Numbered from the stretch's first letter, positions 1 to 9,293 are shown. The stretch is DNA of 38,769 nucleotides from Chloroflexota bacterium (GCA_023382055.1 JAMCQN010000007.1:773-39541), one strand, 5' to 3'. Notes: a model not told the origin generated them from the letters alone. A program made the numbers and translations.

Positions 1-609
1 GACGCTCTCCTCGCCGTCAATACGCAGGCAGGCGCCCAGGACGGGAGAGTTTATATCGCGCAGCAATTGCACCATGCGGTCGACCGATTGTGTGATGCCG
101 ACGCCGCTTTCCAGCGCCAACCGCGTGCGGAAGCGCTCCGCCAGTCTCACCGCCTCGCGCAACCCGCCGATGCAGCGCGCCATTTCGTCCCGGGTTGGCT
201 CAGCCAAACCGCCGGCCTGAACGCATACCAGCCGAACGCCGAAATCATTGGCGGCGGCGATGGCCCCCTCCAGATAGTGCAACTGCCAGCGCGCCGGCCG
301 GTCGGCCAATGTGAAGTCGGTGTGCGCCGTCCATGCCACCAGGCGCGCGCCGGCGTCCTCAAAAGCCGCGTGCATGTTCAGCAACCGCTCTGAGGTGTAG
401 TCGCGGAAACGCACACCCTTGCCGAAGGCGCTGCGCATGCGCCATGCAGCGGCGCGCTGAAACAGGCGCGAGCGCGACTGCAGGTGCATATCGTCGATCT
501 CGACCGCGGTGTAGCCCAGTTCCTGCGCCGCGGCAGGCACATCTTCCAACGCCATGCGGCGGCGCGACAGCGCCTTCTGGAACGAGCGTGACGAAATGGC
601 TAACTGCAC
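1..609 (-). CDS. Sugar phosphate isomerase/epimerase-like TIM-barrel protein, C-terminus cut by window edge
   Basis: Reading the minus strand from a GTG at 609 gives an uninterrupted frame to the window edge (about 203 residues), so the C-terminus is missing. The protein starts VQLAISSRSFQKAL and continues with LGYTAVEIDD, then HTDF, VRLVCVQAGG and LALESGVG. This is the strand spacing of the xylose isomerase-like TIM-barrel family (AP endonuclease 2 superfamily), in which Glu and His residues at strand ends bind a divalent metal. The GTG is preceded by AAGGTGAT at a suitable distance, and the nearby ATG at 614-612 is out of frame. The gene lies downstream of the decarboxylase gene on the same strand but is separated from it by a strong terminator at 721-754. 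Substrate cannot be inferred. Confidence 0.6.
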   Translation of the reverse strand, partial: MQLAISSRSFQKALSRRRMALEDVPAAAQELGYTAVEIDDMHLQSRSRLFQRAAAWRMRSAFGKGVRFRDYTSERLLNMHAAFEDAGARLVAWTAHTDFTLADRPARWQLHYLEGAIAAANDFGVRLVCVQAGGLAEPTRDEMARCIGGLREAVRLAERFRTRLALESGVGITQSVDRMVQLLRDINSPVLGACLRIDGEESV

Positions 610-661
610 GACATCACCTTGATTGCCGCAACTATAACCCGTCTATATTTAAGCAATCTGA

Positions 662-680
662 AAACCCGCCATCGGGCTTT
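662..680 (-). terminator. Weak terminator-like hairpin
   Basis: On the minus strand a 4-bp stem CCCG/CGGG with an ATGG loop is followed by TTTT. It lies between the stronger terminator at 721-754 and the start of the gene at 609. It may be a second weak terminator or chance. Confidence 0.25.
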
Positions 681-720
681 CGCCGGAAGCCCGGCGGCGG
701 CTTGGACAGCCCCAATGACA

Positions 721-754
721 AAAAAGCCTCCTGCGACATGCAGGAGGCTTTTTA
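721..754 (-). terminator. Rho-independent terminator of the decarboxylase gene
   Basis: A perfect 9-bp stem (GCCTCCTGC at 727-735, GCAGGAGGC at 741-749) with a 5-nt loop is flanked by A6 on the left and T5 on the right. It could therefore work in both directions. On the minus strand it lies 24 nt after the decarboxylase stop codon and ends in a run of six T. Confidence 0.85.
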
Positions 755-777
755 TCAAGCGAGAGAGACAGCGCCTG

Positions 778-2028
778 TCAGCAGATGCCGGGGAACTCGT
801 CCATGTCCAGCGTCCACTCCGACGCCTCGTACACTTCCGGTACGCTGAAGCCGTTGAATGGCGAGGCGACGCCGTAGACGTAAGCTCCGCAACTCTTCAG
901 TATCAGGCGGTCGCCCACTTTCAGTTCCACAGGCGAGCGCATTTCGAAGAGCGTATCGATGGAGTCGCAGGTCGGTCCCGCCAACCGGTAGGTGGTCATG
1001 TTGAGCGGACGCGCTTCCGAGACAATCGGGCGCACCGCCGGGCGGATGCCGTCCGGGATCTCATACAACCCGCTGAAGACTCCGCCGTCCAGGTACAGCC
1101 AGGTCTGGCCGTCCGGGCGCTCGGCGATGCCGGTCACTTCCAGAACCATGTCGCTCGTGGACGCGCTGACGCCGCGCCCCGGTTCCAGCAGGATGCGTTT
1201 AGCGCCGGGAACGGTTTCACCCAGCACCCGATAGACCGCAGCCGCCACCTCGGCGGGCTTCGGCACCGGACCGGTGTAGCTGGCCGGGAATCCGCCGCCG
1301 AGGTCGATCAGGTCCAGATCGATGCCTCTTGAGCGGGCTGCGGCCCAGGCCGGGGCGACCGTGCGCAGCGCATCTGCCCACGTCTCGGGACGCACGCACT
1401 GCGAACCGACATGGAAGGCCAGACCAACGGGCTTCAAGCCGCGCTCGCGCGCCAGCTCCAGCAGTTCCACGGCTTTATGAACCTCAACGCCGAACTTGTG
1501 CGTCAGCGGCCACAACGCCCCGGTATGCGGCGCCGTCATGCGCACGTAGACTTCCAATGGCAGATCAAAGGCAGCCAGTTTGTCGACTTCACAGACCGAA
1601 TCAAAAGCGAACAGCCGCACGCCTCGGGCGATAGCCGCCTGTATGTGCGACATCTGCTTGACCGGGTTGCTGTAGAAAACGCGGTCACCTCTTACCCCGA
1701 TTCTGGCCAGCGCCTCGATCTCCTGCCGCGACGCCACCTCAAACCACGAATTTTCGAGCCTGGCAAGCGGGTCCAGGATCATCGCGCTCGGGTTCGACTT
1801 CATCGTGTAGCCCACGGTGGCGTCGGGGAACGCGCGCTGGATTGCCTGGTAGTTGGCAACCGCCTTTCTGGGGTTCATCACAAGGCCCGGCGTCGGAATC
1901 TGCCAGATGGGATGACCAACAGGTGTGGTTGGGTAGGCGAGTGTAAACGCCTGTTGCGGGGGTTGGTTAAAAGGAAAGAGTAACGGGTTTGCGCCTGAGA
2001 CGCGAGAATTCACAGTCAATCCGTTCAT
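778..2028 (-). CDS. Ornithine/diaminobutyrate-type PLP decarboxylase, fold III (Orn/Lys/Arg decarboxylase class 2)
   Basis: This 416-residue protein matches the length of eukaryote-type ornithine decarboxylases. Visible motifs in order are YTMKSNP (PLP-lysine motif, usually YAVKCN), FHVGSQ, the glycine loop DLGGGFP, EPGRG (PLP phosphate binding), GPTCDSID (the catalytic Cys-Asp pair contributed across the dimer) and a C-terminal FNGF. The family decarboxylates ornithine, lysine or related basic amino acids in polyamine synthesis; the sequence does not settle which. The ATG at 2028 has only a distant AAAGGAG (about 20 nt upstream), so a slightly different start is possible. A promoter-like pair lies upstream at 2086-2114. 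Cytoplasmic, apparently transcribed alone. Confidence 0.9.
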   Translation of the reverse strand: MNGLTVNSRVSGANPLLFPFNQPPQQAFTLAYPTTPVGHPIWQIPTPGLVMNPRKAVANYQAIQRAFPDATVGYTMKSNPSAMILDPLARLENSWFEVASRQEIEALARIGVRGDRVFYSNPVKQMSHIQAAIARGVRLFAFDSVCEVDKLAAFDLPLEVYVRMTAPHTGALWPLTHKFGVEVHKAVELLELARERGLKPVGLAFHVGSQCVRPETWADALRTVAPAWAAARSRGIDLDLIDLGGGFPASYTGPVPKPAEVAAAVYRVLGETVPGAKRILLEPGRGVSASTSDMVLEVTGIAERPDGQTWLYLDGGVFSGLYEIPDGIRPAVRPIVSEARPLNMTTYRLAGPTCDSIDTLFEMRSPVELKVGDRLILKSCGAYVYGVASPFNGFSVPEVYEASEWTLDMDEFPGIC

Positions 2029-2085
2029 TCGCTAGATAACTATTTTCTCCTTTGGTTACGCTGCACCACATGAAAATCGGCCAAG

Positions 2086-2114
2086 ACTATATACCCAATT
2101 GTCGCCGAATGCAA
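2086..2114 (-). promoter_or_regulatory. Candidate sigma-70-like promoter for the decarboxylase gene
   Basis: On the minus strand TTGCAT (2114-2109) and TATAGT (2091-2086) are separated by 17 nt, about 60 nt upstream of the ATG at 2028. The -10 box matches consensus at five of six positions; the -35 box is weak. Confidence 0.35.
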
Positions 2115-2257
2115 GTAGAAGAAGATTAGCGCGCCGGTCATTTCGGAAAATTTAAGGTTCGCCCCGTCGCTCCACCAGTTGACGACTGGGACGATTCGCC
2201 GGTTTTGCAGTGCGCGGTGCGCCCCTGTAGAATTGTGACTTTGGAGATATCGCCGGA

Positions 2258-3236
2258 ATGGAATCATTTGATAAGCGGCGCCTGAAGGCGCAGACACATG
2301 CGACGCGGCAGTGGGCTGTCCAGGCATTGGACCTGGCGGTCCTATCGTGCGTCGCCGTCATGCCGGCCGGGTTGCTGTTCGCCGGGCTGCAGTTCGCGGC
2401 GGGTAATGCGGCGTGGGGGGCTCTCGGCATGCTGGTGGGTCTGGCGGGCGCGTTGGGCGTCTACGCGCGGCTGATTCTGCCGTTTACCCTGCGGGTGAAA
2501 CGTCTGGAAGTCAGAGATTCGGGATTGGAGATTGGAGAACTGGGTTCGCCGCTCAAGCTGGTTTTTTTCTCCGACATTCACGTAGGGCGGGTCAAGCAGG
2601 CGGCCTGGGTGCGCAAGGTGGTCGACCTGGTGAACGCCCAGCACCCCGACGCCATCCTGATGGGCGGCGACCCAGTTCTTCGTGGGGCATGTTGATCCGG
2701 ACTCTCTGCCACAGATGCTGGCGCCGCTGGCGGAATTGCGCGCGCGCCTGGGCGTGTATGCCATCCTGGGCAACCACGATTACGGCCTGCCGGGTCTGGA
2801 CTGCACGGCGCTGCTGCAGCAGATCTTCCGGCAATGCCACGTGCGCGTGCTGCGCAACGAGTGCGTCCTGCTGGATGGGCGGCTGCATCTGATCGGGCTG
2901 GACGAACTGTGGGATGGTCACGTTGATGTCAGACGCGCATTTGGCGACTGCGCCGACAGCGACGCCAGAACGCGCATCGTGTTGGGGCATAACCCCGACC
3001 TGATGGCGCATATCACCCAGAAGGCAGCGCTGTTTATCTTCGGCCATACCCACGGCGGCCAGGTCAACCTGCCGTTCCTGACCCGCCGCATCGTCCCGAT
3101 TGACGGCGCGCTGTACCGCGGCGAGCATCAACTCCCGCAGGGGCGCGTCTACATTTCCAACGGCTGCGGCGAGACCACGACGCCCACCCGCCTGGGCAGC
3201 CAGGTGGAGATCGTGTCCATCACCGTGCATTGCTGA
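2258..3236 (+). pseudogene. Membrane-anchored metallophosphoesterase (YkuE/YaeI-like), frameshifted
   Basis: Two overlapping frames carry one protein. The first (2258-2695) has two N-terminal hydrophobic segments (about residues 28-50 and 53-75), then FFSDIHVGR (metal motif DxH) and MGGD. The second continues in the next frame from about 2673 to 3236 with LGNHDYG, VLGHNPDL and FGHTHGGQ, the remaining metal-binding motifs of calcineurin-like phosphoesterases. The shift is one extra base in or near CCC at 2671-2673, directly after the GGD motif; removing it would read GGDQFFVGHVDPDSL. Members of this family act at the membrane on phospho-ester substrates (YkuE, UDP-diacylglucosamine hydrolase-like). 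Without a correction the product lacks half its metal site. A sequencing or assembly error cannot be excluded. It ends 5 nt before the convergent PA14 gene. Confidence 0.8.
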
Positions 3237-3241
3237 ACCCG

Positions 3242-4960
3242 CTACGGCGAACCGGTCGCCGTGGCTGTGTGTGTCGGCGTTGCCGTATGGGTCGCTGTCG
3301 CCGTCGGCGTCGAGCTGGGCGTTGGCGTATTCGTCGATGTGTGCGTGGGCGTCGGCGTAAAGGTCGAAGTGGCCGTATGTGTCGGCGTCGGCGTCATGGT
3401 GGCCGTTGGCGTGTTCGATGGCGTCGGCGTCTGTGTCGCTGTTGGCGTGGGGGTTGGAGGCAGGAGCAACTGCGCCCACGACAGATGGATGTGCGACAGC
3501 CCGGTTTGCTGGGCGAATTGCAGTTCCAGCGCATGGTTGCCGGCGCTCAGCGTCGCCGCGCCCGTAATGGTGCGGCTTCCGCTGGTGGCAAAGTTGTCGA
3601 ATACCGGCGCGATATTCCCATCGACGTAGAGCCGCGCGCCGTCATCCACGTCTGCCGTGAAGACGTAAGTGCCCGCCACCGGGAAGTTGACCGTGCGCGT
3701 CCAGTCCACGGAGAAGTAGTTGGGGACAACCTCCGGCGCCGGAGAGCCAAGGCCCCAGTCAAACTGCAGGAATGGATCGCCGGTTGTGACATCGTCGCGT
3801 TTCAGCACGATGGGGCCGGATAGATTGTTGGTGTTGTAGTAGCGCCCGACCCAGCCGCTGTAATGCACCGCCCACCCGATCGATATCTGCGCGTTGCCCG
3901 AGGGGTGGTAATACTCCACCTTGATGGTGTGTACCCCCTTGGTGATACTGTGATTGCCCGACACGGTGCGCAGGCCGCCGTTGCGCCATTCATTGATGAT
4001 CAGCGTGTCGTCGACATACAGGCGCGCCCCGTTGTCGAACGTCATGGTGAACAGATAGTTGTCGGTGGTCTTGAAGTTTTCATTGCGTATCCAGCGGGCC
4101 GAGAAAGCGTTGCTGGGGATGCCCGGCCCCGGCGACCCGGCGCGCCAGTTGAAGTTCAGGTTGGGATCGAGACGCGTCAGCGCCGGCGGTTCGCTCAAGT
4201 CGGGATTATCGTAGTAGCTGGCAAACCAGATGCCAATCGCATTCGGGTCCGGCGTCGCCGATGGCGTGGGTGTATCGGTAGCGGGCGCCGGCGTGACCGT
4301 CTCGGCATACACGATTGTTCCCTCCATGGTAGGCTCAACCGTGGCCGACATCAGCGCTTCCAGCGTCTGCGTGGCATCGCCCGACACCGGCGCCGTCACG
4401 ACGGGAACATCGCCGATTTTGACCGGCACTATGGGCGAGAAACCGCTGACCGCGCCGCGCGCGACGAGGTATACCGTCGTGCCGTTCTTATTATTCCCGG
4501 GCAGTTTCAACCCGGCCAGTGTGAAGCTCCCATCGGCGAGTGACATCGCGTCGGCTAATTTCGTATACTGGTCGAAGGTGGCGCCCGGCACGAATGCCGC
4601 GTAAATGGTGATGTGCTCGCCGGGAGCGAAGTTGACGCCGTGAACGTTGAACGGAGCGTCTGCAGTCAGCACGCCGATAACATCGAGTCTGGGCAGCGTG
4701 CTGGGCGCGACGGTTGGCGTAGGTCGCGGTCCCAGGACGCCGCTGCTGAGTATGGCGACTCCCAGAACGCACAACATGACGACCAGCAGCGCTGCAATGA
4801 CGCCCGCCGCGATATAACTCCGGGGCGCTGGTTGCTCCAGTTCCGGCGTGGCGGGCGCCGCCATATCTTGTGGTTCAGTCGGCTCGGTAGGCGTCAAATT
4901 CGGATTGTTCATATTATGCTTACTAGATCGCACAGCCGCGGCGCCCCAATGTCGCTTCAT
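3242..4960 (-). CDS. Membrane-anchored protein with two PA14 domains and a Thr/Pro-rich tail
   Basis: The 572-residue product has a polar Pro/Thr-rich N-terminus, one transmembrane segment (about 49-74), a beta-rich domain (about 90-185), a linker, and two tandem PA14 domains (about 243-365 and 369-496). Both carry the signature [11 protein letters not shown] / [11 protein letters not shown] followed by HTIKVEYYH / HALELQFAQ. The last 70 residues are a degenerate TPTPTAT repeat. PA14 is a carbohydrate-binding or protein-binding beta-barrel module found in extracellular enzymes and adhesins. I infer a surface-exposed, possibly glycosylated protein facing outward from an N-terminal anchor. The start could instead be the internal ATG at 4912 ([11 protein letters not shown]); neither has a strong ribosome binding site, but a TATAAT at 4987-4992 fits the 4960 start with a short leader. 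No catalytic domain is visible. Confidence 0.85.
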   Translation of the reverse strand: MKRHWGAAAVRSSKHNMNNPNLTPTEPTEPQDMAAPATPELEQPAPRSYIAAGVIAALLVVMLCVLGVAILSSGVLGPRPTPTVAPSTLPRLDVIGVLTADAPFNVHGVNFAPGEHITIYAAFVPGATFDQYTKLADAMSLADGSFTLAGLKLPGNNKNGTTVYLVARGAVSGFSPIVPVKIGDVPVVTAPVSGDATQTLEALMSATVEPTMEGTIVYAETVTPAPATDTPTPSATPDPNAIGIWFASYYDNPDLSEPPALTRLDPNLNFNWRAGSPGPGIPSNAFSARWIRNENFKTTDNYLFTMTFDNGARLYVDDTLIINEWRNGGLRTVSGNHSITKGVHTIKVEYYHPSGNAQISIGWAVHYSGWVGRYYNTNNLSGPIVLKRDDVTTGDPFLQFDWGLGSPAPEVVPNYFSVDWTRTVNFPVAGTYVFTADVDDGARLYVDGNIAPVFDNFATSGSRTITGAATLSAGNHALELQFAQQTGLSHIHLSWAQLLLPPTPTPTATQTPTPSNTPTATMTPTPTHTATSTFTPTPTHTSTNTPTPSSTPTATATHTATPTHTATATGSP

Positions 4961-4983
4961 TGACTGGATTTTCCCAGCGCAGG

Positions 4984-4992
4984 TAAATTATA
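4984..4992. promoter_or_regulatory. Overlapping divergent promoter candidates (PA14 gene / methyltransferase gene)
   Basis: The minus strand reads TATAAT at 4992-4987, about 27 nt before the ATG at 4960. The plus strand has TTGACT at 4960-4965 and, 18 nt later, TAAATT at 4984-4989, about 45 nt before the ATG at 5035. The two -10 boxes overlap, so the divergent genes may compete for polymerase. Only the minus -10 box is a full consensus match. Confidence 0.35.
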
Positions 4993-5034
4993 GTTTATGC
5001 CAGTCCGAAAAACCGAGGTTAACAACCCAAGACA

Positions 5035-5820
5035 ATGACAAATAAAAGTCAGACCGTGCACGACTCTCCGGCCGCATACGCGGCGTTGGCGCACTTCTAC
5101 GACCTGCAACATGCTACATATACCCCCGATGCGGCGCTGTATACACATTTCGCGGCTCAGTGCCAGGGGGATATCCTGGAGATTGGCAGCGGAACGGGCC
5201 GGGTAATGACGCCGCTGGTCGAGTCGGGCTATCGTGTCGTCGGTGTGGATGAGTCGCCGGAGATGCTGCAATTCGCCCGCGCAAGACTGGCTCATCTGCC
5301 TGCCGAACGCTGGCGATTGATCGAGGCCGATGCGCGCGGTCTGGATCTGCCGGATCGTTTTGGCATGGCGTTGATCGCGTTGAATACCTTTTTGCATAAT
5401 CTGACCCGCGACGACCAGGTGGCGATGCTCGCTGCGGCGCGCCGCCACCTGCTGCCGGGCGGCCTGCTGATCGTCGACCTGCCGCCCAACGATGAACTGG
5501 CTTACCAGCCCGACGATGGCGAATACGAATTTGAGGCCACCCTGGTCGATCCAATCACCAATGCGGTGATCGATAAGTTTGTCTCCAGCGAGATATTCTG
5601 GGCTGAACAAACGCAGGTGCTCAGTTATCGCCTCGACGAGAAAACCCTGGCAGGCGCGCACTCCCAGACGGTGAGTTTTCGCCTGCGCCACGTCTTTCGA
5701 TACGAGATGGAATTGCTGTTGCTGAATACGGGTTTCAGGCAGTGGCAGTGGTACGGGGATTATGATCTCAGCGCCTATACCGAGGATAGCCCGCGCATGA
5801 TCGCGGTAGCAACCGCCTGA
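5035..5820 (+). CDS. Class I SAM-dependent methyltransferase
   Basis: The 261-residue protein has the Rossmann methyltransferase signature ILEIGSGTGRV (residues 47-57, motif I), VVGVDESPEML (acidic end of strand 2) and later GLLIVDLPPND (motif post-II/III). The C-terminal half contains an antiparallel beta region with the FRLRHVFRYEMELLLLNTGF pattern common to this bacterial subfamily. Substrate is unknown. It is divergent from the PA14 gene, has no operon partner, and is followed by about 100 nt before a histidine kinase gene. No clear ribosome binding site precedes the ATG. Confidence 0.85.
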   Translation: MTNKSQTVHDSPAAYAALAHFYDLQHATYTPDAALYTHFAAQCQGDILEIGSGTGRVMTPLVESGYRVVGVDESPEMLQFARARLAHLPAERWRLIEADARGLDLPDRFGMALIALNTFLHNLTRDDQVAMLAAARRHLLPGGLLIVDLPPNDELAYQPDDGEYEFEATLVDPITNAVIDKFVSSEIFWAEQTQVLSYRLDEKTLAGAHSQTVSFRLRHVFRYEMELLLLNTGFRQWQWYGDYDLSAYTEDSPRMIAVATA

Positions 5821-5918
5821 CCCAGCGCTGGCTAAGGCGACTCTCAGCAATGTGGTTTAACTTAATTACCATAATCTGCCGCCGCGTGGCGGCATAAAAT
5901 GTATCCAGTTATTGAACA

Positions 5919-7328
5919 ATGTCAATCCGGACCCGCCTGACCATCTGGTATAGCGTGATCCTCGTGCTGGGATTCGTCCTGTTTGGCGCCGGGGTGTACG
6001 TGAGTGTATCAGTCACCATGGTCGGGCAGGTGGATGCATCGCTGGAACAATCCGCCAGCAGCATCGCAGACCAGATCAAGATCATCATGAATGGGGACGG
6101 GCGCGTGATCAGTCTGCCCCAGTTTGATGTCTTCAGGGCGTCGACAGTCTACGTGGAGGCGATTGACACAAAAGGCAAAATACGCGGGCGGTCGACCAAT
6201 GTGGGCACGTTTGAAAACCAGCTCGATCCGGCTACCATTACCGAACTGAGCCAGAAACCCGCGACCGAACAAAAGCCGATATACAACAATGTGCAGCATA
6301 CCGGCGCACCGCCGTTGCGCGTCTATACCTATCCGCTGGTGGTGCAGGACACCGGCGAGCTGTTCGGTTACCTGCAGGTGGCCGCGTCGGTGGAAGATAT
6401 CGAATTGACGAAACACGGCCTGCTCTTGACGCTGCTGGTCGTCGGCGCGCTTGGCCTGGTGGTGTCTGCGGTAGCCGGCGCAGCCATGGCGCGGCGCGCG
6501 CTTCGTCCGGTGACGGAGATCACAAACACGGCGCTGGAAATCTACCGCACCGAAGACCTGAACCGGCGGGTGGAAGTGGAGACCAACGACGAAGTAGGAC
6601 GTCTGGCTTCTGCTTTTAATGAGATGCTGGATCGCCTGACCCGGCTTTTCCGCGCCCAGCAGCGCTTTGTCGCGGACGTATCGCACGAGATGCGCACGCC
6701 TTTGACGGTGATACGCGGGAACGTCGACCTGCTGCGCATGGGCTGCGCCGACGAGGAGTCTCTGGATGCCATCACCAGCGAGAGCGAACGCATGACGCGC
6801 ATGGTCAGCAATCTCTTATTGCTCTCGCAGGCTGATGCGGGCGCCTTGCCCATGCGCATGGAGCCGCTTGACCTGGCGCCGCTCATCAACAATGTGGTGC
6901 GCAGCGGAAACATTATGGCCGATGGCCGTGTCGAGGTGACTGCTAATGTTGCAGACGATCTGGAGGTATTGGGGGATTCCGACCGTCTCAAGCAGGTTCT
7001 GCTGAATCTGGTCGATAACGCCATCAAACACACCCCGGAGGGCGGCAAAGTAACCGTGGAAGCCTCCAGTAACGGCGGCACAGCCGTGCACCTTGTCGTT
7101 AAAGATACAGGGATTGGCATTCCTCCCCAGGATCTGGCGCACGTGTTTGAGCGTTTCTACCGTGTCGATAAATCGCGCTCGCGCGCGCAGGGTGGGGCTG
7201 GGCTGGGACTGGCGATCGCCAAGTCATTTGTAGAGGCGCACGGCGGTCGCATTGAGGTGCAGAGCACGGTGGGTGCAGGCACGTCATTTATCGTTACGCT
7301 GCCGGCATACCGCCCCAACCTGGTTTAA
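5919..7328 (+). CDS. Membrane sensor histidine kinase (HAMP-HisKA-HATPase)
   Basis: 469 residues. Transmembrane helix 1 is at about 10-32, an extracytoplasmic sensor region at 33-165, transmembrane helix 2 at about 167-190, HAMP at 190-243 and HisKA with the phospho-acceptor in VSHEMRTPL (H256). The HATPase domain has the N box NLVDNAIKH (N367), the G1 box DTGIGIP, the F box FERFYR and the G2 box GGAGLGLAI. The layout is that of OmpR-partner kinases such as BaeS or PhoR. These normally sit next to a response regulator, but both neighbours are unrelated (a methyltransferase and an IS66 remnant), so this is an orphan kinase, at least locally. The IS66 remnant begins only about 20 nt after its stop codon, so a partner may have been lost there; that is inference. 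Confidence 0.93.
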   Translation: MSIRTRLTIWYSVILVLGFVLFGAGVYVSVSVTMVGQVDASLEQSASSIADQIKIIMNGDGRVISLPQFDVFRASTVYVEAIDTKGKIRGRSTNVGTFENQLDPATITELSQKPATEQKPIYNNVQHTGAPPLRVYTYPLVVQDTGELFGYLQVAASVEDIELTKHGLLLTLLVVGALGLVVSAVAGAAMARRALRPVTEITNTALEIYRTEDLNRRVEVETNDEVGRLASAFNEMLDRLTRLFRAQQRFVADVSHEMRTPLTVIRGNVDLLRMGCADEESLDAITSESERMTRMVSNLLLLSQADAGALPMRMEPLDLAPLINNVVRSGNIMADGRVEVTANVADDLEVLGDSDRLKQVLLNLVDNAIKHTPEGGKVTVEASSNGGTAVHLVVKDTGIGIPPQDLAHVFERFYRVDKSRSRAQGGAGLGLAIAKSFVEAHGGRIEVQSTVGAGTSFIVTLPAYRPNLV

Positions 7329-7346
7329 AGGGTAATCTGTAACTGC

Positions 7347-7724
7347 TCAGGCTGGTAAACCCAGAACAGGCATGACAATCGGTCCCTCGAAAAGGGAGCG
7401 TAAGGCGCGCAATACTGGGAGACCTTGCCTGCGCAGCGCCGAGATGCAAGCGCGAATGCGGCAGAAATGCTCTGCCCCCTGAAGACTGCGAAAGCAGCCA
7501 GAGATCTTTTGCTTCACATTCATCATGCGCAGATCGCGCTCAGCGAGATTGTTGTCGAACGGCGCCCTGAAGTCGCACATGAAAGCCAGCACAGATTTGC
7601 GGCGCTCATCCAGCCTATCGAGCAGATTGCGCGCCGGGGTTTGCTTGGGTCGACCGGGTTTGCGCTTTTCTCCCTCCTGGCTGGCCTTTCCGGCTTCGGC
7701 ACGCGCTTTGCAGTTCTCGCGGAT
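7347..7724 (-). pseudogene. IS66-family transposase, C-terminal remnant
   Basis: On the minus strand the open frame from 7724 to 7347 encodes about 125 residues including KPGRPKQTPARNLL, then FRAPFDNNLAERDLRMMNVK, QKISGCFRS and an FCRIRACISALRRQG motif. The PFDNNLAERDLRM...KQKISG stretch, including the final catalytic Glu of the DDE triad, is diagnostic of IS66 transposases. Full-length IS66 transposases are about 500 residues, so only the last quarter survives. A stop codon at 7727-7725 bounds the frame upstream and no terminal repeats are evident. An ATG at 7592 could start an 81-residue peptide, but this is a relic. Confidence 0.8.
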
Positions 7725-7922
7725 TTAACGGTTACAGTCCGGATTACTCATCGAGCTGCCGCTACGCCTTTGTCGTCCCGATGCGATAGGCGACAGCATG
7801 ACATCGAACGTTCTACAGGCCGCTTGAGCCATGATGGTAATATCGAGAATGTTCTGAGCAGCTACGATGGCGATATACAGGAGTTCGGTGGCGGCAGGCG
7901 GTACGAGAGGTGTGGTGTTTAT

Positions 7923-9086
7923 ATGAGCGAAAATCGCGAGCAATTCATCAAGGGTCTGCAGAAAGCGTGGTTAGCCGAGCAGTCGAGCGCCAGAATCTAC
8001 CGCGATCTGGCCAGGCGCGAAAAGAGCGAAGCGCGCCGGCGCGTGTTGCTCAAACTGGCGGAATCCGAAGTGCAACACAGCGAGCGCTGGGCGGCGCGCC
8101 TGCGCGAACTGGGCGCTGCGCTGCCTGAGGATCGCGTCACGCTGGCCAGTCGCGCGTGGAACTGGGTGCTGGTGCAGAGCGGCACTGACAATGCATTAAA
8201 GCGTATTGAGAGTACAGAAGACGAAGGCGCAGAGCTGTATGAGTCGTTGGCAACCATCGCGCCTACCGAAGATGACCGCAGCGCCATCCATGCGGTGCAA
8301 CATGAGGAACAGGTGCACAGTGGATTTGCGCACCTGGCGACCGATACCGCCAGAAGCGCCGCCAGCCCGCAGGTCAGGCTGGATACCATTCTGCACCGCG
8401 AGAGCTGGCACAAACGCGGCGGCGGGTGGATCGGTCAGGCCATTTATGGCGCTAACGACGGGCTTGGATCGGTATTCGGCATCGTGAGCGGCGTGGCCGG
8501 CGCGACGGCGGGAGGGCACGCGGTGCTGATCGCCGGGCTGGCGGGCATGCTGGCATCGGCGCTCTCCATGGGTTCAGGGGCTTATCTGGCCACCAAGGCC
8601 GAACGGGAAGTGCAGGAGGCGGAGATCAACCGCGAACGGCGGGAGATGGAAATCCATCCCGACGAGGAGCGTGAAGAGCTGTCCCTGTTTTACCAGTTGA
8701 AGGGCGTGCCGGAAGACGAAGCGCTGATTCTGGCTGCGCGCCTGGTAGCGCAACCCGAAAGCGCTCTCAAGACACTGGTGAGCGAAGAACTGGGGCTCTC
8801 CGAAGAGAATTACCCCAATCCCTGGACTGCTGCGCTGACGGCCAGCCTGTCCACCGCATTCGGCGCATTCATCCCGATCATCCCGTTCTTTATCCTCAAT
8901 GGTTATCCCGCCATCATCGCCTCATTCATCATCAGCACGCTGGCGCATTTTCTGATCGGCGCGGCCAAGACGGTGGTGACCGGCCTGAGCGCGTGGCGCA
9001 GCGGCGCGGAAATGACCATCGTCGGCCTTGGAGAGGCGCTGATTACCTACGCACTGGGGCTGCTGTTCGGGCCGGTCGTCGGCTGA
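7923..9086 (+). CDS. Ferritin-like domain fused to VIT1/CCC1-type iron transporter (MbfA-like)
   Basis: From the ATG at 7923, 387 residues. An N-terminal ferritin-like/erythrin domain (about 1-145) has the expected acidic and His ligands: E19, the ESEVQHSE stretch (E49, H52), EDEGAELYE around 101-104, and HEEQVH (E128, E129, H132). A VIT1/CCC1 domain (about 160-387) follows with GANDGLGSVFGIVSG, a second helix with GMLASALSMGSGAYLATK, a charged cytoplasmic stretch (225-290) and three C-terminal helices. In alphaproteobacterial MbfA this arrangement exports ferrous iron, with the ferritin-like domain sensing or gating. The frame stays open far upstream through the IS66 relic, but that part reads antisense to the transposase, so the gene starts at MSENREQF, with GAGAGGTG about 10 nt upstream. 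Confidence 0.9.
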   Translation: MSENREQFIKGLQKAWLAEQSSARIYRDLARREKSEARRRVLLKLAESEVQHSERWAARLRELGAALPEDRVTLASRAWNWVLVQSGTDNALKRIESTEDEGAELYESLATIAPTEDDRSAIHAVQHEEQVHSGFAHLATDTARSAASPQVRLDTILHRESWHKRGGGWIGQAIYGANDGLGSVFGIVSGVAGATAGGHAVLIAGLAGMLASALSMGSGAYLATKAEREVQEAEINRERREMEIHPDEEREELSLFYQLKGVPEDEALILAARLVAQPESALKTLVSEELGLSEENYPNPWTAALTASLSTAFGAFIPIIPFFILNGYPAIIASFIISTLAHFLIGAAKTVVTGLSAWRSGAEMTIVGLGEALITYALGLLFGPVVG

Positions 9087-9285
9087 CGGACAGGCGCTAC
9101 CCATTTTGACAATCTGCGCGCAAAGCCATAGACTAGCATCATTGGCATTCATTGCCATCTGCGGGGTGATTGAGTCGCTGTGAATCTGATATCCACGTCG
9201 AAATTGTTTCTTGTGAGCGATCCATATGTGTCGGGATGGTTTCCCTGTCGGGACGCAATTGGCGCTTGGCGGTTCCCGCCAGTAC

Positions 9286-9293
9286 AGGAGGGG
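9286..9293 (+). promoter_or_regulatory. Shine-Dalgarno AGGAGGGG that fixes the diguanylate cyclase start
   Basis: A near-perfect ribosome binding site lies 5 nt upstream of GTG at 9299. This supports the GTG over an ATG-like start 129 nt upstream, whose extra N-terminal residues resemble no known domain. Confidence 0.7.

Noticed and set aside
3230-3823. Plus-strand frames of VGVGV or CRRRR type
   Set aside because: These are antisense to the Thr/Pro-rich tail of the PA14 gene, whose biased codons keep all frames open.
7425-7922. N-terminal extension of the iron exporter to 553 residues
   Set aside because: The extra 166 codons read antisense to the IS66 relic and through intergenic DNA; the family N-terminus begins at 7923.
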